A stretch of DNA of 64,000 bases from CAYQUO01 sp964420835 (GTDB lineage Bacteria; Chloroflexota; Anaerolineae; Anaerolineales; Anaerolineaceae). The DNA lies in the NCBI GenBank assembly GCA_964420835.1, contig CAYQUO010000003.1:145977-209976 (forward strand), read 5' to 3'. The translations under genes and the position numbers were made by a program. The notes under the pieces were generated by a model. That model did no database searches. It worked only from the letters and a program-made list of their open reading frames with translations, and had not been told where the DNA came from. Numbering within the stretch: position 1 is the first letter of the stretch; every line of letters starts with the position of its first letter. Below are positions 54,655 to 61,148 of the stretch, in pieces.

Positions 54655-56130
54655 ATGAAGTACACCATTAGAGTCGCAGCCTTTTTTATCCAGATCGGCC
54701 TGCTGGCAACATCCTGCCAGGCGCCCATGATCAACCCATCGCCGGCTGGCACACAATCTGCCGCCAGTCAACCTGAGTATGAATCCCCGGCCACGAAGGC
54801 CATTCACAACCCCACATCCACTGCAAATTCCAACACAGCCACTCCTTCTGCAACAATTTCACCGAGTATGCAGGTAAAAGATGCTGAACTTGGCGGCCTT
54901 GTCCTGGAATTCATTCATCCCTTTAGAGGAGAAGCCCAGACCGTCCTGGAAAACCTGGTGGCTGATTTTAATAAAAGCAACCGCTGGGGTTTTACCGTTC
55001 GCGTTCTGGGCGCCGGCTCGGCTGGCTTTGTGTATGAGCAGGTCAAAGATGCGGTTGATACCACTGACCTGCCCGGGCTGGCTGCAGCACCGCTGGAGGT
55101 CCTTTCCGCCTGGTCATCACAGCCGGGCCTTCTGGTCAACCTCAAAGAATATGCTGACCACCCAACCCGGGGCCTTACCAATGTTGATATGGGTGACATC
55201 CCGCGGACCTTCTGGCTGCAAAACCAGGTGAATGGAAACCAGGTCGGGCTGCCACTCCTGCAAAATGCCCAGGTGATCTATTCCAACACAACCTGGGCAG
55301 AAGAATTGGGCTTCAAACAACCTCCCACTACACCCGCCGAGTTTAGGGAACAGGCTTGTGCAGCCGCTGCAGCCAATCTCTCCGATGACAATAAGGGAAA
55401 CGATGGGACCGGGGGCTGGATCATTGACACGGACCCGCTAACGCTCCTCAGTTGGTTTCAGGTTTTTGGTTTCCAGGATGTCGCTTCCCTGGGCAATCCC
55501 AAATACACCTTCTCCGGAAAACCCGCCCTGGATGCTTTCGAGTACCTTCATGGGCTGGAAGAATCCGGTTGTGCCTGGCTCAGCCGGTTGCCCGATCCGG
55601 AATACTATTTCGCCACCCGCCAGGCCTTGTTCTATTCTGCCGGGCTGTCCCATCATTCCAAACTGGCTGACGCCATGGCTTGGAATGAGTCTGAAGATGG
55701 TTGGACCATGATCCCTTTCCCAAGCGGCAAGGGCAAACCGATCATCCTGAGCAGTGGCATTTCCCTGGCCATCCTCTCAGGCGATTCGCGCCAACAAATG
55801 GCTGCCTGGTTGTTTGCCCTCTGGATAAGGCAGCCTGAAAACCTCTCCCGGCTGGCCAAGGCGGCTGGAATGTGGCCTGCAAGCACACAGGCCATCCAGC
55901 ATATGGCCGATTACAAGGCGGACCACCCACAGTGGGCCGAATCACTGCTCTGGATCCCCATCGCCCAGGCAGCGCCGAACAATTCCTCCTGGCATGTTGC
56001 CCGCAGCATCCTCTCCGATGCCGGATGGCAGCTGTTCCAGCCCGTAACCCAGGCCGGGCAATCACACGAAATCCTGCGCCTGCTGGATGATACCCTTGAA
56101 GAAGTCCTCACAAAAGACTATGAAAAGTGA
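54655..56130 (+). CDS. Family 1 extracellular solute-binding lipoprotein, orphan
   Basis: 491 residues from ATG 54655; the frame opens 9 nt earlier at a TTG that overlaps the Nudix stop. Lipobox TSCQ, Ser/Thr linker, then a maltose-binding-type fold: LVLEFIHPFRGEAQTVLENLVADFNKSN, VNGNQVGLPLLQNAQVIYSNTTWAEELG, FYSAGLSHHSKLADA and WTMIPFPSG. Usually the sugar-binding part of an ABC importer, but no permease is adjacent. It lies between a Nudix gene and rnhA in one apparent operon. Confidence 0.88.
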   Translation: MKYTIRVAAFFIQIGLLATSCQAPMINPSPAGTQSAASQPEYESPATKAIHNPTSTANSNTATPSATISPSMQVKDAELGGLVLEFIHPFRGEAQTVLENLVADFNKSNRWGFTVRVLGAGSAGFVYEQVKDAVDTTDLPGLAAAPLEVLSAWSSQPGLLVNLKEYADHPTRGLTNVDMGDIPRTFWLQNQVNGNQVGLPLLQNAQVIYSNTTWAEELGFKQPPTTPAEFREQACAAAAANLSDDNKGNDGTGGWIIDTDPLTLLSWFQVFGFQDVASLGNPKYTFSGKPALDAFEYLHGLEESGCAWLSRLPDPEYYFATRQALFYSAGLSHHSKLADAMAWNESEDGWTMIPFPSGKGKPIILSSGISLAILSGDSRQQMAAWLFALWIRQPENLSRLAKAAGMWPASTQAIQHMADYKADHPQWAESLLWIPIAQAAPNNSSWHVARSILSDAGWQLFQPVTQAGQSHEILRLLDDTLEEVLTKDYEK

Positions 56131-56560
56131 AACCCCTACGGTCACCGTCTACACGGACGGAGCGTGTGATCCAAACCCCGGGCCGGGTGGCTGGGCAGCC
56201 ATCCTGCGTTTTGATCAAGGAGAACAGGTGCTCACCGGTTCAGAAAAGCATAGCACCAACAACCGCATGGAACTGACAGCCGCCATTCGCGCCTTGGAAT
56301 CGCTTGCTGCACCTTCGATTGTAACCCTCTATACCGACTCGCAATACCTTCAAAAAGGCATCAGCGAGTGGCTGCCCAACTGGTTAAAGAAGAACTGGCG
56401 TGGCAGCAGTGGAAAGGTGGCCAACCGCGACTTGTGGGAGCAGTTGGTTGCAGCCGCAAACCGCCACCAGGTAACCTGGCGCTGGTTGCGGGGTCACGCC
56501 GGGCAGGGGATGAATGAACGCGCAGACTGGCTTGCCCGCCGGGCGATTCATGGCGGCTGA
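56120..56560 (+). CDS. rnhA: Ribonuclease HI
   Basis: 146 residues from ATG 56120 (MKSETPTVTVYTDGAC), overlapping the upstream lipoprotein stop by 11 bp. Catalytic set: Asp in VYTDGACDPNPGPGGW, Glu in NRMELTAAIRAL, Asp in LYTDSQYLQKGI and the C-terminal Asp in GQGMNERADWLARRA. It removes the RNA strand of RNA-DNA hybrids (primers, R-loops). Length is typical for bacterial RNase HI. Confidence 0.96.
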   Translation: MKSETPTVTVYTDGACDPNPGPGGWAAILRFDQGEQVLTGSEKHSTNNRMELTAAIRALESLAAPSIVTLYTDSQYLQKGISEWLPNWLKKNWRGSSGKVANRDLWEQLVAAANRHQVTWRWLRGHAGQGMNERADWLARRAIHGG

Positions 56561-56808
56561 CCGAAGGGGTTTCCTTCCAAGGCCTTCTCCTCCAACCTGT
56601 CATTCAAAGCCAGGCAGGTTTTCCCTCTGTTGATTGGATGGTGTTACCCTGTTGCAAACAGCCACTCATCTGCTTTATCAATTTTGAAGCCGTTCTCCCA
56701 CCGGATTGGTTAAGGATATTATGAACGATTTGGACCATGTATTGCTGCCACGAAGGATCATCCCGCGGGTTGCCAGGAGGGATGAATCTGTCAATTGGTC
56801 ATACTTTC

Positions 56809-56817
56809 TGGTATAAC
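56809..56817 (+). promoter_or_regulatory. Extended -10 upstream of the SDR gene
   Basis: TGG-TATAAC with the hexamer at 56812-56817, 10 nt before the ATG at 56828. CTGTCA (56788-56793) is a weak -35 at 18 bp. The leader would be about 4 nt. Confidence 0.45.
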
Positions 56818-56827
56818 CGCTGGGTGA

Positions 56828-57796
56828 ATGGAAGATAAAAGGGACAATTTGAACATGGAGGACGAAAAACCGCTACGGGGGAAAACCATTGTCATCACCG
56901 GAGCGACATCCGGGATTGGGCAGGCAGCCGCCACCGCCCTTGCCGGCATAGGTGCGCTGATTATCGCCACAGGTCGGTCCCCTTCACGGGCAGAGGCTGC
57001 CCTTCAATCCATCCAGTCTCAACATCCCCGGGCGCAGGTCCGGTTTTTGATTGGTGACCTGGCGTCACAACAGCAGGTGCGCACCCTGGCTGCATCGATT
57101 CGGAATATCGCGATCAACGAATCTGGCGGAGTGATCGATGTGCTGGTCAACAATGCCGGCATGATCACGGATCGATTCACCGCCACCGAAGACGGTTATG
57201 AAACCCAGTTCGCCGTTAATCACCTGGCGGTTTTCCTCCTCTCACTTGAACTGCTGCCATTATTAAAACAGGCTCCAGAAGGCCGGGTGCTGACTGTCAG
57301 TTCCGCATCACATCGAAACATGAGAGTTCACTGGAAAGATGTGATGTTTCGACGTGGTTATAATCCCTTACTGGCGTATAAACAATCCAAGTTGGCGAAC
57401 ATCCTGTTCACCACGGAGTTCAACCGGCGCTATTCCACCGGATCCAGCCTGCGGGCTTACGCAATTGACCCTGGGCTGGTGAATACAAGGATCGGTTCAA
57501 AGAACACCCACAGCCTTGTGCGATGGTACTGGGAATGGCGCAGGAGAAAAGGGACTCCCGTTGAAGCGGGGGCGGAAACGGTTGTTCATCTGGCTTCCAT
57601 CCCCTCAATTGACCCCCTGGATGCCGTTTACTGGAAGAACTGCCGGCCAAAAGCCCCCAGCCGGTATTCCCTCCGGGTGGATGAGGGTGCCCGGTTGTGG
57701 GCACTTTCAGAAAGGTTGTGCGGGATGGAACCAGTGGAAGAAGACCCGCCTCCGGGCCTGACAGGTTTTCCGCCATTTGGGCTTCCGGCAAGTTAA
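56828..57796 (+). CDS. Short-chain dehydrogenase/reductase
   Basis: 322 residues, long for the family. Cofactor motif KTIVITGATSGIGQAAATALAG, then DVLVNNAG. The catalytic Ser is in VLTVSSASHRN and the YxxxK appears as YKQSKLANILF. This is the retinol-dehydrogenase-like subgroup, which reduces carbonyls of lipophilic substrates. The C-terminal 50 residues (CRPKAPSRYSLRVDEGARLW) match typical tails of that subgroup. ATG 56855 is an alternative start. The gene stands alone. Confidence 0.9.
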   Translation: MEDKRDNLNMEDEKPLRGKTIVITGATSGIGQAAATALAGIGALIIATGRSPSRAEAALQSIQSQHPRAQVRFLIGDLASQQQVRTLAASIRNIAINESGGVIDVLVNNAGMITDRFTATEDGYETQFAVNHLAVFLLSLELLPLLKQAPEGRVLTVSSASHRNMRVHWKDVMFRRGYNPLLAYKQSKLANILFTTEFNRRYSTGSSLRAYAIDPGLVNTRIGSKNTHSLVRWYWEWRRRKGTPVEAGAETVVHLASIPSIDPLDAVYWKNCRPKAPSRYSLRVDEGARLWALSERLCGMEPVEEDPPPGLTGFPPFGLPAS

Positions 57797-57917
57797 CACC
57801 AGAAAATGGTCATAAATCAAGGAGAAGCGATTCCTGGCACGGAATAATTCTCCTTGCCGCACCTGTTAAAGCAGGGTATGATAGGTTCCAAAGCAATACC
57901 CGCTTGTTGACCAATCG

Positions 57918-58145
57918 ATGAAAACAGCGCAATTGATCTCCTCAAAATCCTTGTTGAAATCGGGCATTGACCCTGAACAGGTCAACAAGCTGGCGCACAA
58001 ACCGAATGCCTTCCTGCAGCGTGGAAAGGTCATTTACCCGAACGATTATCCCGCCGGCGAAGGCGAACCGGGCGGCGGTTGGGCCGCCTACCGGGCCAGG
58101 CCTTTCAATCGCCTCGCATTCCTCTTCATCGGTGCCGATAAATAG
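57918..58145 (+). CDS. Small protein of unknown function (75 aa)
   Basis: Codon use looks like that of real genes here (many third-position G/C). The protein reads MKTAQLISSKSLLKSGIDPEQV at the start and FNRLAFLFIGADK at the end, with no signal peptide. A -10-like TATGAT is near 57879; no Shine-Dalgarno. It ends with TAG, and the same frame continues open into the next small ORF (58155-58334), so the pair could be one interrupted gene. No family recognised. Confidence 0.45.
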   Translation: MKTAQLISSKSLLKSGIDPEQVNKLAHKPNAFLQRGKVIYPNDYPAGEGEPGGGWAAYRARPFNRLAFLFIGADK

Positions 58146-58154
58146 GACGTCATC

Positions 58155-58334
58155 ATGCCCATGGATGCCCCTCCTGCTTTCTTCCCCCATTATGCCAGGG
58201 TCACCATCCTTGGCTTTCAACACGCGGACGGAACCATTCATCCGTCATTTATCGTTCCGGATAACCCTGGTGCTCCGATCCTCGCAGCACCAGGCGGATT
58301 CCCATCCGACTGCTCCCAGGGGGTTAATCCGTGA
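58155..58334 (+). CDS. Small protein of unknown function (59 aa), coupled to the ferredoxin-like gene
   Basis: Same reading frame as the preceding ORF, 9 nt after its TAG, starting MPMDAPPAFFPHYARV. The sequence VTILGFQHADGTIHPSFIVPDNPG looks like folded protein, and codon use fits. The stop overlaps the start of the next gene (GTGATG). Either the 3' half of a broken gene or a separate small protein. No family recognised. Confidence 0.4.
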   Translation: MPMDAPPAFFPHYARVTILGFQHADGTIHPSFIVPDNPGAPILAAPGGFPSDCSQGVNP

Positions 58335-59479
58335 TGCCACGCCATATTGATTCAAACGATGCTGTCTACCTGGCCCTCGCCCAACGTCTGGATCGCCTTC
58401 CCGGAGGTTTTCCATCCACCGACACCGGAGTGGAGTTTCGCATCCTGCGCCGCCTGTTCACCCCCGGGGAAGCCCGGCTGGCCGTTCACCTGGAGTTGAT
58501 CGCAGAGGAAGCCAGGGTGGTTGCCTTGCGCGCCGGGGTGAAGGTGGAAGAAGCCATGAGCCTGCTCGAGTCCATGTACCAAAAAGGGCTTGTTTATCGC
58601 AACCAGCCGCCAGGCAAGCCCCCACGGTACATGATCGAACAGTTCGTCATCGGTTTTTATGAAGCACAGGTTAACCGTCTGGACCGCGATTTTGCCCATG
58701 ATATTGAAGAATACGCCAGCAGCGTGATCCTGCCGGAACGATGGCAAAAGGCCCCCCAATTGCGCACCATCCCGGTTGGAGAAAGCATCCACCTCGACCT
58801 AAAGGTCATGCCATATGAAAGCGCCGCGGGTGTTCTGGCTGCCAACCAAGTCTTTGCCATTGCCAATTGCATCTGCCGCCAACAAAAACGTCTGTTGGAC
58901 CAAGGCTGCACAAGACCCCTTGAAACCTGCCTTACTTTTGGAACTGCCGCCGAGCATTACATCCAGAGCGGTCGCGGTCGCCCGATCACCCGCGAGGAGG
59001 CTGCCGCTATCCTCTCTGCAGCCGAGGATGCCGGTCTGGTTCTCCAACCCTCCAACGACCGCAGCCCCATGAACATTTGCATGTGTTGTGGCTGTTGCTG
59101 CGGGGTGCTGGTGAACCTCAAGCGCCACCCCAAACCCGGCACCCTTGTTTCCAGCCCCTTCCGCGCTGTTATGGCTTCAGACCGCTGTACCAGTTGTGGC
59201 ACCTGTGAACAGCGTTGCCCCATGGATGCCATTCAGCTTGTTGATGGTCAGACTGTTCTCGATTCGGACAGGTGCATTGGCTGCGGACTGTGCGTCAGCA
59301 CTTGCCCAAGCGGCGCTTTGACCCTGTCGCGCCGGCCCGCTCATGAGCAGTTTCCTGTGCCGGCAAATGTCGTCCGTAGTTACCTGCGGAATGGCTGGGC
59401 GCTGGGCAAATTGGGTTTGCCCGAACTGGCCACAATGGCATTTCGTTCAATTGTTGATCGCATACGAGCGCCCCACTGA
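58331..59479 (+). CDS. 4Fe-4S ferredoxin-domain protein
   Basis: 382 residues from GTG 58331 (ATG 58334 is possible), start overlapping the upstream small ORF stop. The N-terminal part (residues about 1-95) looks like a winged-helix segment (GVKVEEAMSLLESMYQKGLVYR). The middle has cysteines CICRQQKRLLDQGC .. CLTFG and a dense CMCCGCCCG cluster. Two C-terminal 4Fe-4S units are CTSCGTCEQRCP and CIGCGLCVSTCP. This architecture is widespread in anaerobes as a 4Fe-4S binding protein of unknown role. Redox partner unknown. Confidence 0.85.
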   Translation: MMPRHIDSNDAVYLALAQRLDRLPGGFPSTDTGVEFRILRRLFTPGEARLAVHLELIAEEARVVALRAGVKVEEAMSLLESMYQKGLVYRNQPPGKPPRYMIEQFVIGFYEAQVNRLDRDFAHDIEEYASSVILPERWQKAPQLRTIPVGESIHLDLKVMPYESAAGVLAANQVFAIANCICRQQKRLLDQGCTRPLETCLTFGTAAEHYIQSGRGRPITREEAAAILSAAEDAGLVLQPSNDRSPMNICMCCGCCCGVLVNLKRHPKPGTLVSSPFRAVMASDRCTSCGTCEQRCPMDAIQLVDGQTVLDSDRCIGCGLCVSTCPSGALTLSRRPAHEQFPVPANVVRSYLRNGWALGKLGLPELATMAFRSIVDRIRAPH

Positions 59480-59564
59480 TCTCTCCATGATCCCGGGCTT
59501 CAAGGAAGGACCAGGCGGCTTTTCCACCCGGCTTTCATCACCATTTTATTGCTGACACTTCAAT

Positions 59565-59586
59565 GGGAACACCCTGGGGGGTTCCC
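59565..59586 (+). terminator. Possible hairpin after the ferredoxin gene
   Basis: GGGAAC / GTTCCC arms (59565-59570, 59581-59586) with additional CCC/GGG pairing inside. The following sequence is not very T-rich. About 85 nt after the stop. Confidence 0.4.
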
Positions 59587-59653
59587 GTCTTGCGAATTTC
59601 AACAGAAATATGGATAATTAGGCTGGTATCCGAATGAGATGGAGATATGGGCC

Positions 59654-61063
59654 ATGAGATCAATCCTGCTTAGATCGGTCACCCTGGTCATTTGCCTGGC
59701 AACTGTAGGCTGCAATGTCCTTTCCCCTCCGCCCGCTACCACCAGCCCGGGCGAAGTGATTTCCATCGGCAACCCCACCCATGCCGTCGCACCACCTCCT
59801 CCATCACAACCTCAGGAGGCGATCCAACCGGCCAATCTGGTGCCGGCCGCCTTTCCGTCCATTTGGGTCACCAACCCCACCGACCGCACCATCCTTCGGG
59901 TCGACCCGGTTTCCAATGCGATCATCGCCTCCATCGACCTGGGCGGTGAGATTGGCCCCTTCGCTTTTTCACCAGGCGGCGCCTGGGCGGTGGAGATCCC
60001 GGACAAGCAATCACGCAACCTTGTCCGCATTGATGTCGACACGAACATTCCAAGCGCCAGCATCCCCATCCCGCCAGCTCCACTCACCTGCCTGGCTGAT
60101 GGCGCCGGCGGGGTCTGGGGTGGATTGGCCGGGCAGGATGGCAAGACCACCGGCATGCCCGGCAGCATGGCCTATATCGATCCTTCTGCAAACGCCCTTA
60201 AGGGCTATGTTCCACTCAAAGCCGTGCCGGCACAGATCGTTCCATTTCAGAACACCCTTTGGATCCTGGAATGGATGGATGTCTTTACCCAGATCGAAAA
60301 GATCGAGCTGTCAACCGGCGAGAACCAGGTCCTCCCTTCCCGTATGGAAACGATGGATGACGTTCACCAATTCTCCCGCATTGCCCTCAACCCCCAGGGC
60401 ATTTGGGCAATTTCCGTGGATGTTGCCTCCCGCTACATCTACCGCCTCGACCACGCAGATGGAAGAATCAGCGACAAGATCCAGGTCGGTGAGGGTGTGG
60501 ATGACAATCCCGTTGACCTCACGGCAACCGACAACAGCGTTTGGGTTGCCTTGAGGAACGGAGTAATCGTCGAGGTGGATGCCAACAACCGGCAGGTAAT
60601 CAACCGCCTTGGGACCGGTTATCAGCCGGACCTGATATTCGCCGCCGAAGGGGGCATTTGGTCTCTCAGCAATACCGCTGCACTGGTGACCCACATTGAC
60701 CCGCTCACCCGGGAGGTTGTCGCCGGCATTACCACCGGCAGCAAGGCCCGCCCGACCGAGACCCCCCTGCCAACCCTGCCGCCGGGCACGTATTGCATCG
60801 CCGATTATGAATCCCAACTGAAGGTGGGTGACCGGGCTGCAGTACGCATGGATCCCCCCATCCCCAACCGGGTGCGGGCTGAACCGAACGTTGAGGCTCG
60901 CATCATCGACGAGATCCTTCCCGGAACAACGATGACCATCATCGAGGGTCCGGTTTGCTCCCACGGCTGGTATTGGTGGAAGGTCCAGGTGGATAACAGC
61001 CCCATCGTGGGCTGGACCTCCGAGGGGGACGCCTCCAGTTATTGGTTAAGCCGGATCTATTAA
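59654..61063 (+). CDS. Lipoprotein with beta-propeller-like body and C-terminal SH3-type domain
   Basis: 469 residues from ATG 59654 (MRSILLRSVTLVICLATVGCN; lipobox TVGC). Pro-rich linker, then repeated blades of about 45 residues with recurring motifs such as SIWVTNPTDRTILRVDPVSNAIIASIDLGG, SVWVALRNGVIVEVDANNRQVINRLGTG and GIWSLSNTAALVTHIDPLTREVV, as in YVTN/NHL-type propellers. The last 75 residues are an SH3b-like domain (AAVRMDPPIPNRVRAEPNVEARIIDEILPGTTMTI). Probably surface-exposed; ligand unknown. Confidence 0.85.
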   Translation: MRSILLRSVTLVICLATVGCNVLSPPPATTSPGEVISIGNPTHAVAPPPPSQPQEAIQPANLVPAAFPSIWVTNPTDRTILRVDPVSNAIIASIDLGGEIGPFAFSPGGAWAVEIPDKQSRNLVRIDVDTNIPSASIPIPPAPLTCLADGAGGVWGGLAGQDGKTTGMPGSMAYIDPSANALKGYVPLKAVPAQIVPFQNTLWILEWMDVFTQIEKIELSTGENQVLPSRMETMDDVHQFSRIALNPQGIWAISVDVASRYIYRLDHADGRISDKIQVGEGVDDNPVDLTATDNSVWVALRNGVIVEVDANNRQVINRLGTGYQPDLIFAAEGGIWSLSNTAALVTHIDPLTREVVAGITTGSKARPTETPLPTLPPGTYCIADYESQLKVGDRAAVRMDPPIPNRVRAEPNVEARIIDEILPGTTMTIIEGPVCSHGWYWWKVQVDNSPIVGWTSEGDASSYWLSRIY

Positions 61064-61148
61064 CCCGGAACCCAATGCAATTGACCCTGGTCTGAACCGG
61101 AAGACCTCCGGGGGTTGATCAGGGCTGAATTGATCCTGGATAAAGACG

